From assembly GCA_017613335.1 (NCBI GenBank), contig JAGAEB010000012.1:1-16666 (forward strand): a stretch of 16,666 nucleotides of DNA. Direction: 5' to 3'. Numbering within the stretch: position 1 is the stretch's first letter; the number at the start of each line of letters is the position of its first letter. Below the pieces are notes generated by a model. That model saw only the letters and a list, made by a program, of their open reading frames with translations. It made no database searches and had not been told where the DNA came from. This document shows positions 7,107 to 13,277 of the stretch, one piece after another. The position numbers were made by a program, and so were the translations under genes. The stretch is from Methanosarcinaceae archaeon. Lineage in GTDB: Archaea; Halobacteriota; Methanosarcinia; Methanosarcinales; Methanosarcinaceae.

Positions 7107-7194
7107 AGATATAAGTATCAAAAATTCCTAGGGAAAGGCAGGCGGAAAGCATTTCGCAGAACATTCCGCCGGACATAGAATGAAATACGTCCGG
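7107..7194 (+). other. Promoter-like box followed by overlapping hairpins; possible small RNA
   Basis: gatataagta at 7107-7116 resembles a TATA box, predicting a start near 7135. After it, GGCGGAA (7141-7147) pairs with TTCCGCC (7164-7170), and CCGGAC (7169-7174) pairs with GTCCGG (7189-7194); the stems overlap by two bases. No open frame of note is present. The stretch could be a small RNA, a tRNA precursor leader, or neither. Confidence 0.25.
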
Positions 7195-7241
7195 ACTTAC
7201 GGATATGGATTTTCCCGTTCGTAAAACCCGGCGCTCGGAAC

Positions 7242-7314
7242 AGTCCTGTGGTGTAGTGGTCAATCATTCCGGCCTTTGGAGCCGGAAACAGCGGTTCGAA
7301 TCCGTTCAGGACTA
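7242..7314 (+). tRNA. tRNA-Gln (anticodon UUG)
   Basis: A 73-nt cloverleaf. Acceptor AGTCCTG (7242-7248) pairs with CAGGACT (7307-7313), with discriminator A at 7314 and no encoded CCA. The D arm is GTGTAGTGGTCAATCAT with a 3-bp stem. Anticodon stem CCGGC/GCCGG encloses loop CTTTGGA, with anticodon TTG at 7276-7278 reading CAA glutamine codons (and CAG by wobble). The T arm is AGCGG-TTCGAAT-CCGTT, containing one G-U pair. There is no intron. Archaea lack glutaminyl-tRNA synthetase, so this tRNA would be charged with glutamate and amidated by GatDE. Confidence 0.96.
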
Positions 7315-7338
7315 TTTCTTTTTTTTCGTTTTTTCTTT
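7315..7338 (+). terminator. T-run terminator of tRNA-Gln
   Basis: Immediately after the tRNA come several T-tracts (an eight-T run across 7319-7326 and a six-T run at 7329-7334). T-tracts alone are sufficient for archaeal RNA polymerase to terminate. The tract then merges into the pyrimidine-rich repeat array. Confidence 0.65.
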
Positions 7339-7339
7339 C

Positions 7340-7444
7340 AATTCTTCTTTCATTATTCTTTCAACTCTTCTTTCAATTCTTCTTTCATTATTCTTTCAAC
7401 TCTTCTTTCAATTCTTCTTTCATTATTCTTTCAACTCTTCTTTA
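7340..7444. repeat. 35-bp pyrimidine-rich tandem array, G-free
   Basis: Three units begin at 7340, 7375 and 7410; the first two are identical and the third changes only near its end, where the array decays into ttactcttctttcaattc. Each unit is made of three sub-repeats of 11-12 bp such as ttctttcaattc and ttctttcatta, giving a two-level repeat. The whole 142 nt from 7329 to 7470 contains no G on the plus strand. Any reading frames across it are low-complexity Phe/Ser/Leu and are not real genes. Confidence 0.93.
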
Positions 7445-7534
7445 CTCTTCTTTCAATTCTTTTTATTTCTGTTACGCCGGCCGGTTTTCCCTGTCCTGCC
7501 TTTTTTTCGTGCATCACAATGCAGTCACAGACTC

Positions 7535-7732
7535 ATGTGAAAATGTGAAATCACACGAGTGAAAAAGTGAGATCACACGAGTGAAAATGTGAGATCACAC
7601 GAGTGAAAAAGTGAAGTTACACGAGTGAAAAAGTGAGATCACACGAGTGAAAAAGTGAGATCACACGAGTGAAAAAGTGAGATTACACGAGTGAAAAAGT
7701 GAGATCGTCCGCATGAGAAAGTAAGATCACAT
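7535..7732. repeat. 22-bp tandem array, nine units, upstream of the MATE gene
   Basis: Nine units of exactly 22 bp begin at 7535, 7557, 7579, 7601, 7623, 7645, 7667, 7689 and 7711. The central seven are nearly identical, like gagtgaaaaagtgagatcac followed by ac; the first and last are diverged. Each unit contains alternating GTGA and TCAC blocks, so neighbouring blocks form small inverted repeats (TCAC-acga-GTGA and GTGA-ga-TCAC). There are no spacers, so it is not a CRISPR array. The constant phase of about two helical turns would place every copy on the same DNA face, as in iteron or partition sites, but no replication or partition gene is adjacent. Confidence 0.95.
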
Positions 7733-7795
7733 ATGCGTCCCGGCAGCATTATCCGGATCCGGGGAATTCTGTCCGGATGCTGCGGCTTCCCGAAA

Positions 7796-7806
7796 GATAT
7801 TTATGC
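7796..7806 (+). promoter_or_regulatory. TATA box candidate for the MATE gene
   Basis: gatatttatgc is centred about 26 bp upstream of GTG 7828, so transcription would begin at the start codon itself. This spacing is the usual sign of a leaderless archaeal mRNA and agrees with the lack of a ribosome site. Confidence 0.4.
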
Positions 7807-7827
7807 AAATCGGCAGGCCATAGTCCC

Positions 7828-9309
7828 GTGAATGACGAACGCCGTATCCTTGAAGGAGATATAAGAAAGCTGTATCTTCGGTTTCTTTTTCCGAGCCTTG
7901 TCTCGATGTGCGCCTATTCGGCATATATCATCGATGCGGCTTTTATCGGGAACGGCATCGGGCGTGAGGCTTTTGCGGCCTACAATCTGGTCCTGCCGCT
8001 CTTTATGGTGTTTACGTCTCTGTCGACGCTTCTCGGGATCGGCGGCGCGACAGCGGCGGCTGTCTGCATCGGACGCGGTGAATATGAGAAAGTCAACAGG
8101 ATCTTTACATATTCTCTCTGCGGCGCGGTCTTTCTCGGCGCGGTCACGTTCATCTGCGGCCTTTTTTTCCCGGATCCGATCGCCCGCCTTCTGGGCGCCG
8201 GAGAGTCCAACATCGGCTACGTCAAAGACTATATGCGTTTTATCCTGCTTTTCGGACTCTTCTTTATCGGCAGCTACATGCTGACGCATTTCATGCGCAA
8301 CGACAACGCCCCGCGCCAGGCCATGAATTTCGTCATTCTGAGTGCAGCCGTCAATATGGTCCTTGACTACATTTTCATTTACAGATTCGGCTGGGAAATG
8401 ACCGGTGCCGGTGTTTCGACCGCCATATCCGTGATCACGGGAACCGTCGTGTTTCTGCTCCCTCATTTCAGAAAAGGAAGAACGACGCTCAGGCCGGATC
8501 CCGGATGTCCTGTCGATGCAGAACTCATCCGGCGTATGCTCTCGAACGGATTTCCGCCCGCCGTGATCGAAATATCCTCAGGCATCACCCTTTTTGTCTT
8601 TAACATGGTCCTTCTCAGAGAAGCCGGAACGAATGCCGTCGCCGCCTACGGCGTCATTGCAAACGTGATGCTCGTTTGCCTCTCCGTCATGAACGGGATC
8701 GCCCAGGCCATGCAGCCGGTCACGAGCGTCAATTACGGCGCCGGCAGAAAAGACCGCGTCCGTGAGATCCTGAAACTCGGTCTCATCAGCGCCGTCATCG
8801 GCGGGATCCTCCTGATCGCGTTTATGAATGCGTATCCGGAACTGCTGGCATCAGTCTTCGTCTCTGATCCTTCAGAACTGGCCGGCTATATCGAACTGGC
8901 CGTTCCCGGGATCCGCATCGCCTCCGTCGGAGTCATTTTCATGGGGATCAATCTGATCATCGGCGGATTCCTGCAGTCTGTCGAAAAATACAGAACCGCT
9001 TCGCTCATCACCATGTTCAGAGGATTTCTGATCGTCATTCCCTGCATGCTCATCCTGACGTATCTGTTCGGCATCACCGGATGCTGGTCAAGTCTTCCGG
9101 TCGCGGAATTTCTGACATTCCTCTTTACGCTTGCCGCTTTCCGGATAATCCTGAAAAGAGAAAGGATCTTCGGCCGATCCGGCCGGGAAAGAATCCGGAA
9201 AAAAGATATAGGTTTCCGGGCGCGGTCCCGGAAAACGGCAGGAACAGGCCGGCAACGCACGCCTGAATATGGACAGGATGATCCGGATAAAATGGATTGT
9301 TTTTTATAA
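7828..9309 (+). CDS. MATE-family multidrug/cation efflux transporter (MepA-like)
   Basis: A 493-residue inner-membrane antiporter with twelve hydrophobic segments in two similar halves. The N terminus VNDERRILEGDIRKLYLRFLFPSLVSM matches the MepA-type opening (xxRxILEGxIxKL...F..P) and the motifs DAAFIGNGIGREAFAAYNLVLP, GGATAAAVCIGRGE, and AMQPVTSVNYGAGRKDRVREIL are typical of the family, which exports drugs or metabolites using Na+ or H+. Start: GTG 7828 is chosen because it fits the family N terminus and lies about 26 bp after a TATA-like box; ATG 7777, in frame and 17 residues upstream, would run through that box. The last 50 residues or so form an Arg/Lys-rich, hydrophilic tail that most relatives lack. 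It stands alone between a repeat array and the rhuM remnant. The substrate is unknown. Confidence 0.9.
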   Translation: MNDERRILEGDIRKLYLRFLFPSLVSMCAYSAYIIDAAFIGNGIGREAFAAYNLVLPLFMVFTSLSTLLGIGGATAAAVCIGRGEYEKVNRIFTYSLCGAVFLGAVTFICGLFFPDPIARLLGAGESNIGYVKDYMRFILLFGLFFIGSYMLTHFMRNDNAPRQAMNFVILSAAVNMVLDYIFIYRFGWEMTGAGVSTAISVITGTVVFLLPHFRKGRTTLRPDPGCPVDAELIRRMLSNGFPPAVIEISSGITLFVFNMVLLREAGTNAVAAYGVIANVMLVCLSVMNGIAQAMQPVTSVNYGAGRKDRVREILKLGLISAVIGGILLIAFMNAYPELLASVFVSDPSELAGYIELAVPGIRIASVGVIFMGINLIIGGFLQSVEKYRTASLITMFRGFLIVIPCMLILTYLFGITGCWSSLPVAEFLTFLFTLAAFRIILKRERIFGRSGRERIRKKDIGFRARSRKTAGTGRQRTPEYGQDDPDKMDCFL

Positions 9310-9312
9310 TAG
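9301..9312 (+). promoter_or_regulatory. TATA box candidate for the rhuM remnant
   Basis: tttttataatag overlaps the end of the MATE gene and lies about 35 bp before ATG 9343. Transcription would start near 9331, at the ribosome site. The GGAGGTG at 9331-9337 is the best ribosome site in the window, so expression signals of the broken gene are intact. Confidence 0.45.
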
Positions 9313-9342
9313 AACGTATTGTCTGAAAAAGGAGGTGCCATT

Positions 9343-9999
9343 ATGAGCAGAAAGAAAAACGACATCATGATCCGTTCGTCAGCAGCCGAATATCTGACCT
9401 TTACGGCGTCTGCAGGCGACAACGGAGACGAGGGCGACAACGGTGACAGCATAGAGATGCGCTATGAGGACGAAAACATATGGCTGACGCAGAAAATGAT
9501 GGCGCAGCTCTATAATGTCGATGTCCGGACGGTGAATGAACATATCAAAAAAGTGTTTTCGGATAACGAACTCGAAGAGGAAGCAACTATCCGGAAATTC
9601 CGGATAGTTCAGAATGAGGGCGGGAGACAGATCAGTCGTGAAGTCAACCACTATAACCTTCAGATGATCATCGCTGTCGGGTTTAAGGTGAATAATCAGC
9701 GCGCTGTCCGGTTCCGCAAATGGGTCAATCAGATTGTCGAAACCTATACGATCAAAGGCCGGGTCATGGACAGCGAGCGGTTTATCAATGAGGGTCCGCT
9801 GACGCAGAAGTACTTCGACGAGCAGCCGGAAAAGATACGCGAGATCCGTATGTCGGAACGTCTGTTCTACCGGAAGATCACAGATATCTACTCGACATCT
9901 CTCGATTATGATAACAAGGCTCAGACAACGCGGGAATTTGTATCGTGTCAGCGTATCTCGATCTCGCAGAAAACCGCGCCCGTCGTCATATCCCCATGA
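9343..9999 (+). pseudogene. RhuM-family protein, 5' part of a gene with an internal deletion
   Basis: The first 218 codons of a RhuM-family gene (virulence-associated, cytoplasmic, biochemical function unknown; often carried in genomic islands and near restriction-modification genes). The family match covers residues about 38-199: WLTQKMMAQLYNVDVRTVNEHIKKVF, a DNA-binding-like helical segment, HYNLQMIIAVGFKVNNQRAVRFRKW, and EKIREIRMSERLFYRKITDIY. Intact relatives are around 330 residues. After F199 the match stops; the frame continues as about 19 unrelated residues to the stop at 9999. The family's next segment (QNKMHYA... through ...EYLNR) is missing, and the sequence resumes in another frame from about 9942. 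ATG 9343 has a strong GGAGGTG ribosome site. It appears to be a recently broken gene, since both flanks still read cleanly. Signs of transfer: isolated, no partner genes. Confidence 0.85.
9585..9609. repeat. 25-bp near-perfect palindrome inside the rhuM remnant
   Basis: AACTATCCGGAA at 9585-9596 and TTCCGGATAGTT at 9598-9609 are exact reverse complements with a single A between them. It lies in codons for TIRKFRIV, a conserved part of the protein, so coding constraint may explain part of it. Confidence 0.85.
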
Positions 10000-10286
10000 C
10001 GATGGAAGACTGGTCGAAGCGTCTTGATATTTTCCTGCAGGCAGACGACAGGGAAGTCCTGAAAGATGCCGGACGCATCACGGCAGAGATCGCAAGAGAT
10101 CACGCGCTGAGTGAATTTGAGAAATACCGGATCATTCAGGATCGCCTCTTTGAATCTGATTTCGACCGTTATCTGCGCGAGATGGAGGCCGCTGAAGCGG
10201 CGATGAATAACAGGAAAGATCCGGATGACCGATGTGACAGACGGATTCTCCTGATGCCCGGACATCTTCACCGGACATCTTTATAA
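9945..10286 (+). pseudogene. RhuM-family protein, 3' part (out of frame)
   Basis: This frame encodes the conserved C-terminal third of RhuM: (I)VSAYLDLAENRARRHIPMTM, then EDWSKRLDIFLQADDREVL and EFEKYRIIQDRLFESDFDRYL. The match begins at the isoleucine codon at 9942-9944 inside a conserved helix, so GTG 9945 is not a natural start and there is no ribosome site. Comparing with remembered family sequence, about 65-70 residues are lost between F199 of the 5' part and this point, so a deletion of roughly 200 bp not divisible by three, with its junction near 9937-9941, explains the arrangement. The two parts overlap by 55 bp in different frames. Confidence 0.82.
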
Positions 10287-10325
10287 AAATTCTTTTGACC
10301 GATGTCATCGCATCATCCTGGCCGG

Positions 10326-10384
10326 GAAAAAAGAAAACGGATATTTTCCGGCCGTCTTCTGAAAGAAGACCGGAAAATATCCGT
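10326..10384 (-). terminator. Intrinsic-type terminator of the RPA gene
   Basis: A 15-bp perfect inverted repeat, ACGGATATTTTCCGG (10337-10351) and CCGGAAAATATCCGT (10370-10384), is extended by TCTTC/GAAGA with a 3-base bulge and a short loop. On the minus strand the stem is followed directly by TTTTCTTTTTT (10337-10327), so it has the complete hairpin plus T-run form for transcripts coming from RPA. On the plus strand it could also stop transcripts of the rhuM remnant. Confidence 0.75.
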
Positions 10385-10410
10385 CTGAGGGTCTTTGCGG
10401 ATTTTGCGAT

Positions 10411-10515
10411 TTCTGTTTTTGTTATTTCTGTTTTTGTTATTTCTGTTTTTGTTATTTCTGTTTTTGTTATTTCTGTTTTTGTTATTCCTGTTTTTGTTAT
10501 TCCTGTTTTTGCTGC
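10411..10515. repeat. 15-bp tandem array at the 3' side of the RPA gene
   Basis: Seven 15-bp units begin at 10411 and repeat every 15 bp to 10501; five read ttctgtttttgttat, the next has tcctg at its start, and the last (also tcctg) decays after ten bases. A diverged copy precedes it at 10396. The array ends 15 bp before the RPA stop codon, inside the RPA 3' untranslated region. Because the unit length is divisible by three, it gives long repetitive frames (VFVIS and LFLFL), which I regard as artefacts. Confidence 0.93.
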
Positions 10516-10529
10516 GGGCGTCCGGGCGC

Positions 10530-11996
10530 TCAGAGGATCGTGATCTTCGTTCTGTTGCCGGCGCTCAGTTCGATCGTTTCGTTCATGCCGAATTTGGAGA
10601 AGATGTCGGAGAAACGGATCTCCATGCCGGGCTGAAGGTCGTTGACGATCGCGGCGTGTTCGCCCCAGAGAGCGACGCGCATGCTCCCGGTCTCGTCTTC
10701 GATCTCGATGTTGGCGACGGCGTTTCTGGTGCCGTCCTCGCGTTCGAATTCACGGAGGTCGCCGATCTCGACGACGCGGGCCTGAACGGAGTAGGAGCGT
10801 CCCGGAAGGATGTCAGCGAGTTTGTCCATTTTTTCCTGATAGACGACGTCTGCGGTCGACGGCTTGATCGTTCCGCGGCTCCCGATGTTGATCTCGACGG
10901 CCTGGCTGAAGTTGTTGACTTTGGCATAGGCGTTGATGATGTCGACGGTTTCATCAAAGTCGAATTCATCGAGGTATTCTGTCTTGTCGTCCCAGAGAGT
11001 GAGACGGATCTTGCCGGTCTCATCGCCGACGATGAAGTTTCCGATGTGGCCTTCGCTGCCGTCTTTGCGGATGAAGCTGCGGGCGTCTGAGATATCGAGG
11101 ATCCTGGCGGAGAGGTTGATGCCGTTCATGCCGTCGGTGATCTCTGAGATCTTGACGAATTTCATCTTGTAGTCGACTTCTCTGTCGAGTTTGTTGATGC
11201 TGCCCATGCTGCCGACGGAGATCTCGATCTTTTTGGAGAAGTTGTTGGAACGGGCGTAGCCGTTCATGACCTGGATGGATTCGCCGATGCGGAGTTCGTT
11301 GGCGAGTTCGGATTTTTCGTCCCAGAGCGTCAGGCGGATGGTTCCGGTCTCGTCGCCGATCATCATGTTGCTGACTTTTCCTTCGCGGCCGTCTTTTCTC
11401 GTGAAAGTCTTGACCGGACCGATCTCCAGGATCTTTCCGCAGACGGAAACGTCGCTCATTTCGCGGTCGATCTCGCCGATCTTTTTTTCCGTGCTGGCGA
11501 TGATGACTTCTTCATCGCTGACGGCAAAGAGACCGTTGTTGCCGACGTGGACTTCAACGCCGTTGAGGCCGGCTTTCGTGTTTCCGGAAACGGTCACGGT
11601 CGTCCCCTGTTTGACCTGGCCTGATCTGATGAGCTCGACCTGGTCGTCCCAGACGGAAATGCGGATGCGGCCGGTGCTGTCGCCGACAAAGACGTTGGCG
11701 ACTCTGCCGATCGTCCCGTCGTTGCGCGTGAATTCGCGGGGTTCATACACATTCAGAACGCGGGCGCGGAAAGAAACGTTGCCGCTGTCTTCTTTGATGT
11801 CCCCGATCTCGACCGGACCGTTGTTTTCGGAAGGGGCCGAAGAAAAGCCGAGGTCGTTGGCAACGATCCTGGCGCACATGGCATCATCGCAGAGACCGCC
11901 GAGAGCATTCTTTTTTTCCTCGAGGCGGGCATCGAATTCCTCGCGGCTGATCTTGCTGCTGACCTGTTCATAGATTTCATCAACGGATTCAAACAT
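10530..11996 (-). CDS. rpa: Archaeal replication protein A with four OB folds
   Basis: A 488-residue single-stranded DNA-binding protein for replication, recombination and repair. After an N-terminal helical segment (MFESVDEIYEQVSSKISREE), four OB folds follow at roughly residues 60-160, 170-270, 285-385 and 395-488. Each carries the same signature: a charged DG turn, then xNxxIGDxTGxIRLTLWDD, seen as VANVFVGDSTGRIRISVWDD, VSNMMIGDETGTIRLTLWDE, IGNFIVGDETGKIRLTLWDD and VANIEIEDETGSMRVALWGE. The fourth is the most diverged. No zinc finger is present, as in the four-OB RPA1 type of Methanosarcina, while many euryarchaeal RPAs have one. Start: ATG at 11996 follows AGGTGA on the minus strand; an upstream in-frame start at 12071 would add 25 residues through 11-bp repeats and is rejected. 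Stand-alone gene with its own terminator. Confidence 0.93.
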   Translation of the reverse strand: MFESVDEIYEQVSSKISREEFDARLEEKKNALGGLCDDAMCARIVANDLGFSSAPSENNGPVEIGDIKEDSGNVSFRARVLNVYEPREFTRNDGTIGRVANVFVGDSTGRIRISVWDDQVELIRSGQVKQGTTVTVSGNTKAGLNGVEVHVGNNGLFAVSDEEVIIASTEKKIGEIDREMSDVSVCGKILEIGPVKTFTRKDGREGKVSNMMIGDETGTIRLTLWDEKSELANELRIGESIQVMNGYARSNNFSKKIEISVGSMGSINKLDREVDYKMKFVKISEITDGMNGINLSARILDISDARSFIRKDGSEGHIGNFIVGDETGKIRLTLWDDKTEYLDEFDFDETVDIINAYAKVNNFSQAVEINIGSRGTIKPSTADVVYQEKMDKLADILPGRSYSVQARVVEIGDLREFEREDGTRNAVANIEIEDETGSMRVALWGEHAAIVNDLQPGMEIRFSDIFSKFGMNETIELSAGNRTKITIL

Positions 11997-12016
11997 ATTT
12001 TCACCTGACAGAGTGC

Positions 12017-12049
12017 GGAATTTGTACGGAATTTGTACAGAATTTATGC
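12017..12049. repeat. 11-bp tandem repeats in the RPA promoter region
   Basis: Three units, ggaatttgtac at 12017-12027, the same at 12028-12038, and agaatttatgc at 12039-12049, lie 20-50 bp upstream of the RPA start codon. The third holds the best TATA-like box (minus strand GCATAAATT). They probably straddle the transcription start. Confidence 0.75.
12041..12049 (-). promoter_or_regulatory. TATA-box candidate for RPA
   Basis: On the minus strand this reads gcataaatt. Transcription would start near 12019, leaving a leader of about 23 nt with AGGTGA in front of ATG 11996. Moderate evidence from position only. Confidence 0.35.
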
Positions 12050-12551
12050 GTCTTTTACAGAATTGATACATGAAAGTACATCGTACACGAAGTACGGCCT
12101 GTACATGAAATACGGCATACGGAGCTGCTTTATGAAATAAAGAAAGCCTGCGTACGACGTAACGGTTAACAGGAGACCGTTCAGGGATCTTTCAGACGAT
12201 CAAAGAACGGACCGGTCAGAAAGCTGAACGATGCAAAAATTGTCAAAATTGCGGAATTTATCAGAATTGCGGATTTTCAGATGAAGGACATAAACATATG
12301 TTTTTGAAAAAAGCGATTCAGGTGTAAGATTCGGATCATAGCGGATTATATGGATTGTATGAGCGGGACTGTATGAACGGATTTCAGAAGGATTTCAAAA
12401 GGAAAAACCGGATATGAAATATCGGGAATATATCGGAAAGATATAGGATATGATCGGGAATCCCGAATGACCGGAAATATCGGATCGGTCGAAATGCCGG
12501 AATTAACCGGAAATGACCGGAACTGATTTCAGATCATTCAGATTTTCGTGT

Positions 12552-12576
12552 GCGCATCCGTCGTGATGCGCGACGG
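12552..12576. other. Two mutually exclusive hairpins
   Basis: GCGCATC (12552-12558) can pair with GATGCGC (12565-12571) across a 6-base loop, or CCGTCG (12558-12563) can pair with CGACGG (12571-12576) across a 7-base loop. The two stems use the same bases and cannot form together. No gene follows closely. Confidence 0.55.
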
Positions 12577-12652
12577 TTGACGGCTGTCCGGAAACATCAC
12601 GGATCAGTCTTTCAGGGATAGTAAGAGAATATTTTATTTAAGAATATTGGTA

Positions 12653-12672
12653 CCGTTCCGGAAGCGGAACGG
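12653..12672 (-). terminator. Hairpin after the small membrane protein gene
   Basis: CCGTTCCG-GAAG-CGGAACGG is a perfect 8-bp stem with a 4-base loop, 19 bp after the stop codon of the minus-strand gene ending at 12692. AT-rich sequence follows on the minus strand, without a clean T-run. Confidence 0.55.
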
Positions 12673-12691
12673 ACAGCCGGAAAACGGTCTT

Positions 12692-12979
12692 TCAGAACAA
12701 TTTCTTCTTTTTCCCGCCTTTGATCTTCGGAGAGGCGATCTTTTTGCGGGAGGCCGGGTCGGTCCTTGTTTCACGGAGATAGGAAAAAGCCAGGCTTACC
12801 ACGAGAAGAGCGACAACGAGGATGATCAGGAATGTCATGCGGTTGCCGAGTGAGACCAGATCGGCGGCATAGACGGTACCGACGGCGATGACGAAATAGC
12901 CGACGATGAGCAGCCACCCCTCGGCGCAGATCGGTTTTCCGATGTTGTATTTTGGAGAATTCCGGAACCAGTATTTCAT
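12692..12979 (-). CDS. Small two-helix membrane protein, function unknown
   Basis: A 95-residue protein that I do not recognise as a named family. It has a charged N terminus (MKYWFRNSPKYNIGKPICAEG), two hydrophobic segments at about residues 21-42 and 50-70 joined by a short loop, and a very basic tail ending GGKKKKLF. By the positive-inside rule both ends should be cytoplasmic. The start ATG 12979 is preferred because a TATA-like ATTAATATT on the minus strand at 13010-13002 lies about 26 bp upstream, which implies a leaderless transcript; the longer frame from GTG 13018 would read through that box. The codon use resembles its neighbours, and a hairpin follows the stop codon, so the gene is likely to be real. 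Nothing in its surroundings suggests a role. Confidence 0.7.
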   Translation of the reverse strand: MKYWFRNSPKYNIGKPICAEGWLLIVGYFVIAVGTVYAADLVSLGNRMTFLIILVVALLVVSLAFSYLRETRTDPASRKKIASPKIKGGKKKKLF

Positions 12980-13001
12980 GACCGGGAATAACTGCGGGAA
13001 C

Positions 13002-13010
13002 AATATTAAT
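13002..13010 (-). promoter_or_regulatory. TATA box candidate for the small membrane protein gene
   Basis: Minus strand attaatatt, centred about 26 bp upstream of the start codon at 12979, consistent with a leaderless mRNA. Confidence 0.45.
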
Positions 13011-13030
13011 CTTTCCACGGCCGGGGGACG

Positions 13031-13192
13031 GCGGTGAATTCAGAGAAATTGCGGTGAATTCAGGGAAGATGACGATGGATTCAGAGAAAATTGAGGTAAT
13101 TTCAGGAAGATTACGGTTTCAGGAAAGACTGCGGTAATTTCGGAATGATCGCAGTAATTTCGGGAAAGATCGCAGTGAATTCCGGGAAAATT
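13031..13192. repeat. Degenerate 20-bp tandem array between divergent genes
   Basis: About eight units of 18-22 bp, starting gcggtgaattcagagaaatt at 13031 and again (cagggaagat ending) at 13051. The following units vary more, with cores such as ggtaatttcaggaagatt and gcagtaatttcgggaaagat. The decay suggests an older array than those at 7535 or 10411. It separates the minus-strand membrane protein gene from the plus-strand ligase gene; the spurious frame across it is not a gene. Confidence 0.8.
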
Positions 13193-13221
13193 CGGGGATC
13201 GCCTGATCAGGACAGGGCAAT

Positions 13222-13231
13222 ATTTATATAC
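13222..13231 (+). promoter_or_regulatory. TATA box of the acyl-CoA ligase gene
   Basis: atttatatac contains TTTATATA (13223-13230), the best match to the archaeal TATA consensus in the window. Transcription would start near 13252, giving a leader of about 26 nt with AAGGT at 13265-13269 before ATG 13278. Confidence 0.65.
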
Positions 13232-13277
13232 AAACCCGCTGTTCAATGGACAAAATCATACAATAAGGTCGATAATC

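Larger units (their letters stand above)
12050..12691. other. Long gene-free region upstream of RPA
   Basis: The gap between RPA and the small membrane protein is 695 bp, and no frame longer than about 20 codons with a ribosome site is visible on either strand. It holds: a cluster of GTAC sites to 12155; an 18-bp direct repeat (12243-12260 and 12261-12278, like tcaaaattgcggaattta); imperfect repeats of atatcggga and aatgaccggaa between 12415 and 12530; a dyad TCGGGA-a-TCCCGA at 12454-12466; competing hairpins at 12552-12576; and a terminator-like hairpin at 12653-12672. Confidence 0.6.

Noticed and set aside
7205..7548. Reading frames of Phe, Ser and Leu across the tRNA and 35-bp array
   Set aside because: They pass through the tRNA-Gln gene and low-complexity repeat, so they are chance frames.
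7535..7732. CRISPR array
   Set aside because: The 22-bp units are directly contiguous with no unique spacers, and there are no cas genes in the window. The same reasoning excludes the arrays at 1, 3668, 10411 and 16451.
9343..10286. Programmed frameshift in RhuM
   Set aside because: No slippery site is evident and a conserved segment of about 65-70 residues is missing, so a deletion explains it better.
10295..11090. Repetitive proteins rich in VFVIS or LFLFL on the plus strand
   Set aside because: They arise because the 15-bp repeat is a multiple of three; the rest runs antisense through the RPA gene. No ribosome site, no family match.
12300..12520. Tiny frames (9-19 codons) in the long gap upstream of RPA
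   Set aside because: They lack ribosome sites and family likeness, and most fall in imperfect repeats.
12647..12853. Plus-strand frame opposite the small membrane protein
   Set aside because: It begins in the terminator hairpin and has no ribosome site; the minus-strand frame has membrane helices, a TATA box and a terminator.
13040..13246. Minus-strand 68-codon frame before the ligase gene
   Set aside because: It lies across the degenerate 20-bp array and the ligase promoter, with no ribosome site.
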